From Phlegmacium glaucopus (taxonomy: Eukaryota > Basidiomycota > Agaricomycetes > Agaricales > Cortinariaceae): a stretch of DNA of 64,000 nucleotides. This document shows positions 45,208 to 59,854 of this stretch, in pieces; positions within the stretch are counted from its first letter, which is position 1; every line of letters starts with the position of its first letter. The position numbers and the translations under genes were made by a program. The stretch spans positions 75,029 to 139,028 of the forward strand of contig MU130133.1 of NCBI GenBank assembly GCA_015039465.1. Direction: 5' to 3'. Under the pieces are notes generated by a model. The model was not told the origin of the DNA. It searched no databases and saw nothing but the letters and a program-made list of their open reading frames with translations.

Positions 45208-48200
45208 CTATGTGAATGTCAATGATGCAATGTAATCAATAAGTCCACCGACTTGGGCGTTCTCCCCATCACTTTCATCAGCATCCTCATCACTCTCTGC
45301 ACCCTCTCTCGCCAATGGCACGGTGGTTGAGTCAGGATTTATTGCAGTATCCATGTGTGGTGTGCTTCCAACCCGATGGCCAAGTGTACGATCTCCAGAA
45401 AATCCAGGAAGGTTGAAGCATTGATAAATCTGTTCAAGTAAATGGTCATTGATGCGTAGACGCCGTATGGAATGCTCCTGGACACAAAAGAAGATGGGGT
45501 CAGAAGCATTACTTAGCTTCTGGAGGACAGCTTCGAATGCCTGCTTCTCGCCGTGAATGTATGTATAGAGACGGCGTAGCTCGATATTGCATCGGATAAC
45601 CTCTTCATTGGCCCGTTTGACACGTAGTCGCTGTTTCATGGCCTCACGGATAACAGGCTCAGCCCATGGTGTTGTACGGATGTCTGTCCGACAATCTTTG
45701 AGGAGGTTGAATTCTTCAATGTAGTTGTAGCGTGAAAGCTTGCTCCAGTCAAGTTCAGGCCGGGGTGGATCCAATTCACGAGCAGCTTTGTTGTATGCAG
45801 CTGTGGCATTACGAATAGCACGCGAGCGAGTGCGTAGAGACTTTGAGAGGTGGTTGCATGCTTTATAAGCTAAGAAACTGTAAGGATGTTGAGAATTTAT
45901 TAAGTTGAAAGTAGGCATACCAATACCAGACAAGTTGAGCTTATGCAGCTTGAACAAATGTTGGATAACCAAGCGCTGGAGCCGATCGAGAGCCCGCTGA
46001 TACTTGCGCTCCTGAACATACTTGAGGGTTGAAAGGTATTCCGGTGATGTGATGCCCCAGCGTGTGGCAATGTTCAACTTGACCTCCATCGCGTTGACCT
46101 CCCGAAGCAGCTGATCTACCTTTTCCGATGCATAGCGTCGTTGAGTTTCGAGTTTCTGGGTACGTGATTGGTCAGCACGATAGGATTCGAGTGAAGGGGC
46201 AGCGACAGAGGTGGGTGTTTGGATATCAAAGTGGTAGTCAGTGGAGGCAGCGCTGAGGAACCGATTAGATGATGCGTCCAGTAGAGATCTAAGCACATGG
46301 CTGTGAGAGGATGTTGAAAATCCAGGGTCTGACTCACTGTGCGGCTCGAAGCTGTTGCAACAGATCCACATACGTGATCCGATGAACGTCTTCGGCTGGT
46401 TCCTCTCCCAGGGTGTCAAAGTAAGCAGTTTGCTCAGCTTGCCACCTGTCAAGATCCTCGGCAGAGATGTTCCTGGTATTCAGGGTCTCCTCCAAGATTG
46501 CTTGATCTTCGTTGATAATTTTGAGGGCTTGCTGGTAGTTGTTAAGAATCATAGTAGCCAGATTGCGATACTTCTCCTCATCCCATTGTTGAAAATGCAT
46601 ATCGATGAAGAGACGCCGGCGAAATGCAGTGGCATATCGTGTGACACCTGCAACCTCATTTGAAGCGCTGAAAATCCGTTCCATTGTTTCAAGATCTTCA
46701 AGGCCCATTCCTTCAATAACGCTTGGGTGATTTTTGCACTGGCAGGCATAGTTGTGACTGTAGCCGTGGTATGCGTTGACGACACAGCGGGAGTTGGAGG
46801 CTGAAAATAATGGTCCCAGACTGCTGGTTCTAATTGTCTTCTCAAAAGCGCAGCCGATGTCATAGCCAGCAAGAAGTTTGACACCGAGAATTGTCAGCGC
46901 CTGTTTAATAATAGCCAATGGATATTTTGCCCTGATAAAAAAAATTAGAACATGAAAATGTGATGAGATCGACAAATTACAGCTCTCCACTCCGCACCAT
47001 GTCAACGATCCACAAGAGAAGGCCATGACAACATGCAGATGCAAAGATACCGTTCTCCTCAAACATTTCCCAGCTCTTTTTCTTTGAATCGGTCTGGGCA
47101 GCCTTCCAGTTGTGGACACATCCATCAATCACAGTGTTTTCAGCGCCATCAGTCGGATCACCCGTAGAGTTCTCAATGTCATTGGCAGGGGTGTCGTCAA
47201 TGCCACCGATGGGCACATCCTCCCATTCATCATCCAGATCGTTAGAGGAGACCAGATTAGCCTTGGCGCTCACACGTGCCCGAACCTCGCTTGCGTACTT
47301 ATCAACTTCTTCTGTTGGAATGTAGTAGTCACTTTCCGAAAAGACCCTGAGATCAGCCGTTTGATGTTTCCCGAGTGTCCGAACTCTCTTCAAGGAGTCA
47401 TTTCCATCCATGCAAAACATACGGTGGTACTTGAGTTCTGGCTCCCCAGTAAGCTGACCTCATCAGTCAGGAGGTAATTGAAAACATAATAAGATGGTTG
47501 TACCTCGTATGTGCAGGGTGGACAGGCATTCAACACCCTCCAGTTGGGAGAATCTTGCCCCAGAGCAGCACGCACACGCATTGTGACGATGTGCATGACC
47601 CTGAGGTAGATCTCAAAGGCGTCACCAATAATGCGGCTGTAACGTCTTCTGTACGGGATCTGGAACATTCATCAGTAAGGGTTGATGACATCAAGGGTCC
47701 ATACCATACCATATACAAGTCACAAACAACTTTAGCAAAGGCCTCGACGCTAAACGAGGGCTTCCGTAACCAAAGTCTCCGGTATAACTCCAGGGTCTCC
47801 AGGGATAGCGTGACTGATGGAAGTAAAGGAACATTTGACAGGAAGCCCTGTGTCATAAGAGCAACAGCAGTTTTCATTTGCGCCGTCCTATGAATTGTAT
47901 AGGTACGTTGTAATGTGTAAAGATCTATGATATCTATACTGAAGTCAAAGGAAGAGGGAGAGCCAGTCTGACCGGGAGTGGAGGAGGCACCAGAAGGTGA
48001 GGGTGTTGACAGAGGTGAGGCAGACATGTCAGGGTCTGAGACAGCTGATGGAACGGCGTCCAAAGGATCTGCCGACCCCTGAGTCTTCCAGACCTGATAC
48101 GCATCTGCCAGCTCCATCATGAGCGGAGCCCAGTTGGCATGGAGCTGGGTGAGACGGTCACGATGTGTGCGACTGTCCTTGTGCTTCTGGAATCCCCTTA

Positions 48201-48669
48201 CTTTGTAGGTTAGTTGTGCGAAAAGGATCCATGTGATTGTAACGTACTGGTGTTCCATTACTGCCTGCCGAACTGCCTCTACATACCCTTCATCACCATC
48301 AGCCTCATCAAAGGGAGCCAATGAAGGCACGCCTTCAGAGTCAGCTCCATCATCCATAATCAAGTCATCACTTGTAGTGGGTTGCACCTGAGGACCTTCG
48401 CCGAAATCCATCAAATGTGCCTGTAGTGAGGGGCGAAGCACTGATGACAGTGAGAATGGTAAGAGAAAAAAGTACAACGATGTACCTGATTTCTCAGCTG
48501 CAAACTTGGCAGCAGCATGACGGCGACTAGCAGCAATGGCGCTGGGCGTCAATGTGTGCCTCACCAGGCCAGCTCCTGGACGACGAGAGGAGGAGAGGCT
48601 GGTGACATGAACGGCTTTGGATGCGGTAGATTTGCCTCGGGTGACTGAAGTCTGCCCCTGGCGAGTCAT
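45208..48669 (-). CDS. KDZ transposase, CxC1 type, 1042 aa
   Basis: Eight exons (48669-48486, 48440-48248, 48196-47710, 47659-47504, 47453-46981, 46931-46338, 46300-45921, 45869-45208) join into 1043 codons with no internal stop. The N-terminal third holds the CxC1 cysteine region (FDFSIDIIDLYTLQRTYTIH, later RVLNACPPCTYEL). The RNase H-like core follows: MDGNDSLKR (Asp about 356), KYPLAIIKQALTILG..GYDIGC (Asp about 522), NAYHGYSHNYACQ and GMGLEDLETMER (Glu about 576). These are likely the D-D-E residues. The C-terminal part (YKACNHLSKSLRTRSRAIRN) is also typical. One intron is only 37 nt. The start ATG and TATA box (about 48727-48737) lie in the TIR. It would cut and integrate this element. 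Confidence 0.92.
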
Positions 48670-49402
48670 GGTAGTTAGCACGTAGAGGTTGTGAACAAAA
48701 ATGACTGAGACTCACCTTTTGAAGGAGTTTATATAAACTCATAAGGCATGTGTGCAAGGAGGCAGAAACACCATAACAGCATGCCGCAGTCACCAGGATT
48801 GCGTTTCGTATAATGAATCACAGTTTTCAAACAACCGCCCATAGCTAGAATAGAGGAAGGGAAGGAGGGAAGGAAGGAGGGAGGGAGGGAGGGAAGGAGG
48901 GAAGTGAGGAGGGAGGGAGGGAAGGAGGGAAGCGAGGAGGGAGGGAGGGAAGGAGGGAAGCGAGGAGGGAGGGAAGGAGGGAAGTGGGGAGGGAAGGAAG
49001 GAGGACACAAGTAGTGATGATGAGAAGACGTGTTAGTATTTGGTTGACATTCGAATTCAGCTGAAGTCAGCTGAATAACCGGTTGCCAAATTATAGCCGA
49101 GAGAAGGCGGGAGGAAGGCGGGAGGAGGGAGGAGGAAAGGCGTGCAGACACTAGCGCTGCCTGTCAGAGAGACGATGGGCGGTACCTTGATGGTGATGGG
49201 CGCGAGGGAGGGATGGGATGATCTCCAAGCTGACAAGTGATGACAACACATCACATTTTGATGGCCTAAGCATTTCCTGAAACATATTAAATGTTGACAA
49301 TACCCCCAGTAGTAGGGTTATTAATAATTGAGGCTTGTTAGCCTAGCAAACACCCCCCCCTATGCAAGGTTTATAAGCCTCGAATATCGTGTGATTGAGG
49401 TG
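48657..49402. repeat. Right terminal inverted repeat of the KDZ element
   Basis: This 746-bp repeat contains the transposase promoter and first codons. A polypurine tract of GGAAGGGAGG type (about 48853-49005) is longer than the matching tract in the left TIR. The outer end is AATCGTGTGATTGAGGTG-like, followed by the duplicated CGCTTAGT. Confidence 0.9.
48727..48737 (-). promoter_or_regulatory. TATA-like box of the KDZ transposase
   Basis: TTTATATAAAC lies about 60-70 nt before the transposase ATG, inside the TIR. An identical site is in the left TIR facing inward. Confidence 0.55.
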
Positions 49403-49444
49403 CGCTTAGTAATTCAGCAAGGTGTCAGTCAACGAAGTTGACCC

Positions 49445-49705
49445 CTAGTGATAATGTGATGACAATTGATCACTATATATAAGGTCTGTCCCAATTTGAC
49501 GGCCCTTTGATTCGGCGTTCTCGGTCAAAAAATCAAACATCACGTGGTATGGCGAATCCAATCTTATCTTATCAGCGCGAGGCAGCTCTAAGACTGCTTC
49601 GTTTGCATAGTGAACGGGGGGGATCCCTTTTTGGATAATCTCGTGCATCATCAATTTTCCTTCGGAGCTGAGCCATGAAAATGGAGCAGAGGTTGAGGTA
49701 TTCAT
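49445..49705 (-). CDS. Small hypothetical protein, 86 aa
   Basis: This single open frame on the minus strand runs from MNTSTSAPFSWLSSEG to LIYSDQLSSHYH. It looks protein-like (KIRLDSPYHVMFDFLTE) but has no recognised family and could be one exon of a longer gene disrupted by the nearby KDZ insertion. The support is the frame alone. Confidence 0.3.
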   Translation of the reverse strand: MNTSTSAPFSWLSSEGKLMMHEIIQKGIPPVHYANEAVLELPRADKIRLDSPYHVMFDFLTENAESKGRQIGTDLIYSDQLSSHYH

Positions 49706-50476
49706 GAGGATTGGACTTGAAATACATTATCGTTGATCCTGGAATCAGCTCACGTGTTTAGTACATGTGATCTAGAATCGGCTCCTTTAACACCGAAGGA
49801 ACCCACCCTGCCAACAGTTGTCGAATTGAACTAGACTATACGCGTCTCGAAATCTTACTCCATCAAGCGTTCCTTTCGCCGAGTTCAAGTCAGGTTGAAT
49901 ACTGGTTAAATCTTTTCTTTCTATCTGTTTCAGTTTTATTGTTAACCGTTTATTAAAGCGATTGATTGCATCATGGTTAGGCTCCAATCTTCGTCTATCA
50001 TAAGTAACATTTTAAGACGGCTAAAATCTTGCCCTTGCCATGTTGGTTCGGATGTACATATTTTGCAGCACAGGTCTACGTATATATATATTGGTGACGT
50101 GTATAATAATTTTCACAGGGAGGTAAATAAAGCCTTTACGGACCGACAACCGTTACCTCCATACCCTTCGGAACTTAGTCTGGGATCAAATTTTAATTGG
50201 TGACTTGCAGTGATTGGTTATGAAGTAGCATACCGATGTGCTGATGTGCTGTTTAATTATTTTTTTGACTTGATCTTAGGCATTTAAACGATAGGCTATG
50301 ACATTCCAAAAACCGTTAGTATTATCTGAGCGCTCCCTATCTTAGCCTATCTTCCAACTCCACTGGGGCCCGTTGCTCCAAGAAAGGCTCCAACCCAATT
50401 TGAGAAGGGTTAGACATTGCTTGAACAAACAGGCATAAATACCTTCCTCTATACCCGCAACCAGCATCCCTGCGAC
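49706..50476. promoter_or_regulatory. Upstream region of SNF1
   Basis: No gene is seen. It includes a TATATATATAT run (about 50084) and the probable promoter and leader of the kinase gene. No specific factor site can be claimed. Confidence 0.35.
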
Positions 50477-52813
<2,337 letters not shown>

Positions 52814-53446
52814 CTTTAGCTGGGGTTGGATGTGGGTTAGGATCGGTGATCTTGTAGTTGTGGATTCTTGGATAATGGCGGGTTTGGCTTGGCTGGCCCA
52901 TCCGACGGACGGACTATTTGCCCCTCTTTTCAAGATTTTCTATGGTTGTGGAAGGTTGGGGTTTGAATGATGGTATAGTGTGAACCCCTTTCTCTGCATT
53001 CTTGTCTGCTTTCTCTCTGTCTGAATTGCTATCTTCGTTGTTTCTGCTTATGTTTTTTTTTGACACCTCATGTTTGATTTCACGACCATTTTTTTTCTTT
53101 GTTCATTTTTTCAGGTTGCTTTTCATACCAAGCGAATCGCCGCCCCTTCCTGCGCCAGACGCAGGTCCCACTACCGCCGTCCTTGTGTGTGTGGCCTACC
53201 CTCCTCTCCTTATGCCGTCGTCTACCTTCCTCCTCCCCAAGTCGCAACTCGCTACCCGCCCGCCCACTTGGAAAAATGGCTTTCGGATTCAATTGCGGCG
53301 TTTAATCCACATCAAAAAATTAGCTTTGTTGTATGTACCTTGTATCTATTGCTCTTCGTCTAGCTATATAAAAAACACACATCCTATGTAAAAAGTATAA
53401 CTTAAAATAAGCCCTAACCCTAAAAAATTCTTTGCTCATCACCACC
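52814..53446. other. Region between SNF1 and the CstF-like gene
   Basis: The 3' end of SNF1 is expected here, in a T-rich stretch. A plus-strand frame at 53002-53391 lacks support. CCCTAACCCTAA at about 53412-53423 precedes the next gene's ATG. Confidence 0.4.
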
Positions 53447-54432
53447 ATGTCCAATGTGAATCTAGCAACTGAACAACTTTTGGAATTGCTTTTGACTCTA
53501 AAAGTGAGGTTTTTTTTCAATCAAACACTCTACTGTATTATCAGTTATGGACCAGCTAAATTGATACTAGAAAACCACTCCAGCTGCTGCTCGTGGCATT
53601 CTTAACAATCAACCTGCCATTGCATATGCTTTGATCACGCTTATGGTATCTATGAACGCTATTAATATTGAGGTTTTCCAAGTACGTTTTATATCTAAAC
53701 CTCGAAAAAAATCTCAAGTCTGAGTTTTTGGAATTTTAGAGAACACTAGCTGAATTTGGTGCCGCGAATACACCTGAATCTTCTTCTTCTTTAGCAACTT
53801 CAACTCCAACGCCGCAGACTGCTACTATGAATTCTACACCCTTGTCAGCTATTCCACCTCACTTGCAAGCACAATATCGTACTACTACACCTCCTTCTGT
53901 TCCCCACACACCTCCGTTCGGTTCATATCCTCCTCATGCTGCAGCGAATGGTCAAGGCTCTTCACATTCGTATACGTCTACACCGCCTAATATGGATAAT
54001 CATGGGTATGGACAACAAGGATATTCGGGTCAATACCAACAACAACAACAACAACAACCATCTGCGTATCCTGCATATCCAACAACGTATGGCGGTCAAG
54101 CTGTACCGCATCAGCCAACACCTCCGATGCCGCCAGCTCCTTCACCTAATTTGACAGATGCGCTTGCGAGTATACCTGATGAACAAAAGGTGCGTTTATA
54201 TACTCCCTATGAACAGGTCGTGTGTCACTGACTGAATAATCTATTTGTTAAGGCACTCATCATGCGTGTGTTGGCCATGACACCTGAACAAATCAATATG
54301 CTTCCACCGACAGAACGTTCTACTTATATACAAATAGTAAGTTTTCTTTATACATATCCCTTGGTTTCATCTCTTAGTGAACCGTTTTCTGTGGTTGTTT
54401 AGAGAGCCACTCTTGGTATTCCGACAGGATGA
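53447..54432 (+). CDS. CstF64/Rna15-like hinge and C-terminal domain protein without RRM, 243 aa
   Basis: Five exons (53447-53503, 53571-53681, 53740-54189, 54253-54336, 54403-54432) join in phase 0 into 244 codons. The N-terminus is the hinge domain of cleavage stimulation factor subunit 2 (ATEQLLELLLTLKKTTPAAA then NNQPAIAYALITLMVSMNAI). A low-complexity Pro, Gln and Tyr-rich middle follows (polyQ at about 54035-54057). The C-terminus is the three-helix CstF C-terminal domain (KALIMRVLAMTPEQINMLPP). The usual N-terminal RNA-recognition motif is absent, and the preceding sequence contains none. The hinge normally binds CstF77/Rna14 in mRNA 3' end cleavage and polyadenylation. The ATG in ACCACCATG is a good start. 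Confidence 0.88.
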
Positions 54433-55984
54433 AGAAAGAGTTTTTTTTTTGGTTTTGGGAGCGATATACCCTGTAATAACAACACTCCTTGTACCCCCGA
54501 ATATAACTTCAAGAACTTGTTGTGTTTGTTATCAATGCTATGTTCTTTTTTTTTTTTTGCGATTCTAATACATTAAGCATTTACGTTCTCTAATGCTGAG
54601 ATGTCTTCCTTCTTCTAGTTTTGTACAAATCCTCCATCATGGGCAGACTCTCGTGTGCTTCCAACGTGCGCATAATAATATCTAAGTGCTTGCCGCTACC
54701 TCCTGCTCTACATCTTTGTCTTCTAAAATACATGCCGAAAGTCCCAAGTTTTCTAGCCACGGCCGACAACTACTACCCGATTGCAACCAGATAAACCAGA
54801 AACAAAGCTGCCAATGCGATATAATTCACCCACCCCTCCCCATAACTCGCAGCGCTGAAGATGGTGATAGCAATTGCTATTTTCGCCAACTTGCTTAGGC
54901 TGGATGGTTTCTCTGGATCTGGACGCTGTTGGTGTTTTTTTTTGTTGGTTTATTTACCGGAGATTTTAAAAAAAGTTGGAACAGGGGTGGTGGATAGTAG
55001 TAGGACTTGCCTTTCCATTCTCCCGTTGTTCAATAGCTTCAATAGCAACTATGTCCCGACTACCATTATTATCAAATAACCTTCAGAGAGCAAAAAAAAT
55101 ATTGGGGTGAGAAGTCCTCATTTGATTTTACGAAAAAACTTACCGAACCGACATGTTTTGTGTGTTCTTTTTTGCGGTGATGAGGGTTCTTGTGGTCGAT
55201 TATACAGTCAGAAAGTCGGGGGGTATTTCTTCTGCGAATGGGGGATAGCTGCAAAGGCTGTCGTAGGGGAAGATAACAATGCGGAAAAAGGGAGGGCAGG
55301 CGACAACGAGCTGGCCTGGGACAACGAGGCATACCCCTCCTCCCTGATCAATTTGAAATGGGTTTCTGAAAGCGTTCCTCTGAAGGGAAACAATTAAAAA
55401 AAGAGCATATTGCAAATGGACACAAATGGAATTTTTAATCGATCTTTTTCACCATGAGCCAAAAGTTCGGCAACTCACATCCCTGCATTTATTATTTTAG
55501 TATTTTGTTTCTTCCTTTGCTTTGTTACTCACGTACTACTTCTGTTGGTCATTACGTATATAATTGCGATTCTCATCCCTGAGGTGTAACACAAAAGATA
55601 ATCTCCTTACGGATATCAGCAGCGATATTGACTCAATGACCGTGAACTTAATTGCCGGAGTACCTTTCGTGGTAATTAAAACGATTACAATAAAAGGTTC
55701 CTGGGATATCGTCATTGTGTCTCATTGTTGTTCAACTCCTTGTTCATAAACATGCATCATGGCGAGAATGTTATATACGAAAAAAAGTTTGGCGTTGTGG
55801 TGGATCTAAAACTAACTGCTCAGGAAATAACTATCATGAGGGTTACACGAAATATAAAAAAACATAAGATCCACATGATTATCACCAATGACAAAGAAGA
55901 ATCTTTAACATCCCAAAAGGTATTATTAAATAGACAGAGGTTTATCTTCTTTTTGAGCTGGAGAAAGATAAAGATATTAGATAA
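54433..55984. other. Intergenic region between convergent genes
   Basis: No supported gene is seen. Open frames at 54686-54898, 55107-55397 and 55725-56012 overlap frames on the other strand and show no family. The 3' ends of the CstF-like gene and of SEC26 must lie here. Confidence 0.4.
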
Positions 55985-58900
55985 TCAGTCTAGAATCTGG
56001 AACCCTGCTTGAAGACACATACCCATCGTAATCCTATCGCCCAGCGAAAGGGCAATGCCTTGTGTTTTACTACGAATCCTCACATGGCCCGTAATCGTCC
56101 CAGCCTCCGTCCTCTCAATACTCAGATTGGCCAGAGCATCTTCGCCTGAAAAAGAAAAAGAAAATATGAGTGAATAAAGAAACACCTCGAGAGCACAACA
56201 GAAATCAAAAAAAGGGTGCCTTACCGAAAAGACTTCGAGCATACATGTTTGCTGAAAGGAAATCACATTCTCCTGATGTCGCACCTTCTGGAGTCAGACA
56301 AGACATATTGGTAGCTTTCATAACATGTTTCAAATAATCTCGAGGATCCCTGAAAAAGTTAACGTGAGGATGTGTAAATGGACAACCAGCACAGGGGATT
56401 AGAGAAACTGACGACATGGAATTATTCACATTAACCCTATTCTCCCATTCAAATTCAGTCCACATGCTCCGGAACTATCAAATTGTTTATCAGTTAACAC
56501 TGTTTTTGTTGGCGCCGAATCTAGAAGGGAAAGACCAAATACCTGAGCTTCATTACAATAAGCAGGCTTGATATAATCCATAATATCGATATGAATATCG
56601 TTCAGGATAACACAAGCCTCTGACATATTAGGACCTTCCCACAATATACTTCCAAAGATAACACCAGTTTCTGTCGACGACACCTTGATAGTGGCTTTAA
56701 TACTCTGGAAACCATGTGGTGCAAGCGTATGAACAGCTGGTCGTTCAACGATTTTCAGATCGCCCAGAGTAGCGAAATCCAAGCAGAGGTTTTGAAGGGT
56801 ATTGGCTGTTTGATTGACGAGGAGGACGTCAAGGAGAATATCGAAACCGTGCATTTTGACGTAGGCCTCGGCATAAATTGGGTCAGAGAAGCCTATACAA
56901 ACATATAAAGTTAGCAAAAGGCATTCAAAAACATCTAAAAACATGACTGACCAGTTAATTGCGAGATACGGCTAAGGTTTGACATGAAATCTTCCTGGGC
57001 TTCACCAGAACCTGTAGCTCGACCGACGTCTTCATCATACTACAAAAGAACTTATTAAGTCTTGGAAATTTTTTAACAGGGATCATCAACACTGACATCT
57101 ATGGCCTCATCTGCAGTCTTCTTGGAGAATTGTCGGAAGGAGAGCAAATCATCAACCTGAACGGCAACAGTCTTCGTCGTCTCAGCTTCTTTCTTCTCTG
57201 CAGCTCGTTTCTTTTCGAAAAATAGATCAGGTTAAGATGCCAAAAGGAAAAAAGGGAAAAAGAGAAAAAAAAGGACAAACCTCTTGAGCACCCAACATCT
57301 TCGAGAAAGCACTTTTCGTATCTTCCAAAAACACTTCATGAACAGCAGATTGTGTTTCCAGTTCGCTCAGAGTTTGGATGCAGTTCATGATACGTTCATT
57401 GGAATCCTCGTCAATCTGTACCGTGACAAACTTGGATTGACCAACTCGAATGATGGAGGTCATAATGAGCATTGACTGTTCGAGGGAAAAGGTGGGTTAG
57501 AATCTCAGGAATAAGAGAAACGAAAAAGGGAAGAAGAACGGACCTCTGCTCGTAAAATGTTTGATGCTACTTCATCATTGGTCTTCTCGTTGAAACGAAG
57601 GACTAGCTTGGTCAAAGCCGTAGACAGGACTGAGCCCGTGAAGAAATCACCCCCTAGGATCAAGGCTAGGCGAAGGTAGCAGCAAATCAACATCAACATC
57701 AATAAGAATATCAGTCCCGGGAGGACTCACTTCTCAGAGGTGGCTTCGCAGCAGACTTCACAGCCTCCAGTCTGGCAACGCTAGCACTCGTATATGCAGT
57801 CTCCGTCGCATACGTTCCGTCAGCTAACACCTTTGGTCTTCCACCACCCTCAGTCTTTGGTTTCTCCTCTTTCTCCTTCTCCTTCTCCTCTTCCTCTCCA
57901 TCGCCACCCGCAGCATCCAAGAGGCGCTGCTCTGATGCTAGAATCGGGATCTCGCCAAGAACCTTCCTCACTTCTCTCATAGTACTCTGTATGTCGGGCA
58001 CAGATTCGACGTACTCGCCCAAGATCCAAAGAATCCCTCTGAAAACTTTGCCAGATCTGATTTCGGAAAGGGTGGCGATAAGTTTCTCGCATATGGTTGC
58101 TCGAAGATGAGGGAACTTCTCGACGACCTCGCTAGATAGACATGAATGAATGAGCGAGGGAGGTTAAGGGGGGGGGCAAAATCAAGGTATTATTACCGAA
58201 CAAAAGACACAACGTCTAGGGCAGAAGGGTTATTAGAGTCTCCCAGGAATTCCATCAGGGCATGCACAACGCTTGCGGCGATTTCTGAGAATTTGATAGC
58301 AGTGACGTGGATAGATTGGATGAGCAATTGGCGATATTCAGGAGCCTAAGAAAAGAAACGGGAATCCTTAAGCATCGCAACACAACTACCTAATCAAGTA
58401 GAAAAAAGTTCCAACTTTTTCGAAATCTGCCTCTTGGGTCTTTTGAAGTTGTTTCTTTAGGAAGATGACCACTTCTTCTACGTTTCTGCTTGATGTCATG
58501 CTCAGAACGATGCTGATCGCCTTTCTGCGCACTTCCATGTCGGCGCTGTATTGCTGGTCAGGAACAATCGAAATAAGAGAATGAAGATGGATCAAGACCT
58601 GGATAAGACCTGAAGAACGTCCATGATCAACCCGTCGAGGACATGGCCATGTTTCGCCCGTAGGGTGTCCAGGCGATCCAGAACGATAAGCTTCACGTTG
58701 TTGTCAGATTCCTTGATTACAAGGCTGACAAAGGAAGAAGCAGCCGCTAGATAAACGGTCAAAAACGAAGAGAAAGTGGCAGAAGAACACCTTGCACGTA
58801 CCTTTTACTGCTGCAGAGTTTTGGGTTAGAGTGGTGAGGGTGGTGGCAGCTTCGTACTTTACAGCGTGTGAGGAAGCATTCAGGAGTTCAAAGATGCAAC

Positions 58901-59854
58901 GAATATATCTTGACTAGGAATCCAGATGAGTCTAATAATCATTTAAAATAACAGAAAATCTACGAACACGATGGGTTGAATCACTCTTGCAATCAAGTCG
59001 GATAATTTCGATGATGCTCATTTGTAAAGCTTCATCGAGGCTCCCTATCGAATCATAGATGCTCAAGATATACTCCACCGCTTTAGGCATGGAGCAATGA
59101 GCAAGGAAGACGAAAGCGTTGCGTTTACATGCAGAATCGCTCTCAGCAATGAGGAAAGTGTGGATGAGCTCGGGTGCATCAGGAATGAGGTTTTCGAATT
59201 CACGATAGATGGAGTATAGGGCGAAGACGGCATTTTTGCGAACGTAGGAATGCCGATGTTCAAGGCATGACCGACAGGTAGGTATCAAGGGTTCTAAAAG
59301 TTCTGCATCTTTTGCAATTTTTTGTAAGAAACGCAAGCTTGCACCACGGATATACTCATTGGGGTGTTGCTGAAGATAGTGTTAAAGTATAACAAGCAGA
59401 AAACCCATAGAATGGACGAACCAGGTCATTTCGAATCGCATTGCTTGATTACAAAAACTTTGTCAGAACAACACCTCCTTCAAAGGGTGAAAACATACAC
59501 AACGAGAATCATCTCCTGCTTCAGCTTCCCGTTTTCGTCATATTTCGGGCAGACCTCCCAATAAAAGTGGAGAAGCTTCTTTAATTGCTTGTTCCGGGAA
59601 GGCATAACGAATTGGATGATCGGCATCATCAGTGTTGGCTATGCATATCGTGAGCAACACATTGGATAATAAAGCATAGAATATGACTGAACTTGTGGGT
59701 TTCCATTGATTGTCGACACTATTATCTTCCGCAACGTGTCTATTTTGACTTCATCAGAACCCTTTTCGAGACCTGAACGAAGTTCGGTGACAGAGGGATG
59801 TTCTGCGCTGGACTCGAATACAATGGTGTAACAGGATGAGTCCGACGAAGACAT
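55985..59854 (-). CDS. SEC26: Coatomer subunit beta (beta-COP)
   Basis: The gene has many exons; the first four are 59854-59693, 59638-59499, 59443-59422 and 59369-58968. Translation shows the adaptin-like N-terminal solenoid ([57 protein letters not shown]). A helical middle follows ([20 protein letters not shown]), then an acidic Glu/Lys-rich insert (about 57865-57900) and a C-terminal appendage ([24 protein letters not shown], ending [20 protein letters not shown]). The length of roughly 950 residues fits the family. It forms part of the COPI coat for Golgi-to-ER and intra-Golgi transport and is essential in yeast. Introns are frequent and short. The start is the ATG at 59852-59854. Confidence 0.94.

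Larger units (their letters stand above)
39981..49402 (-). mobile_element. Complete KDZ (CxC1-type) DNA transposon
   Basis: The TIRs (39981-40666 and 48657-49402) begin CACCTCAATCACACGATATT. The exact 8-bp target duplication CGCTTAGT lies at 39973-39980 and 49403-49410. Between them, all on the minus strand, lie an intact KDZ transposase (45208-48669), a third gene of unknown function (43100-44944) and an HMG-box-like accessory gene (41084-42965). KDZ stands for Kyakuja-Dileera-Zisupton, a class of large eukaryotic DNA transposons expanded in Agaricomycetes. The full length is 9422 bp, including a later 529-bp MITE. The open transposase, matching TIRs and clean duplication suggest a young and possibly active copy. 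Confidence 0.92.

Noticed and set aside
53002..53391. 129-codon plus-strand frame after SNF1
   Set aside because: It has Pro/Ser/Leu-rich low complexity, overlaps three other frames, and lies in the SNF1 3' region. It has no splice or family support.
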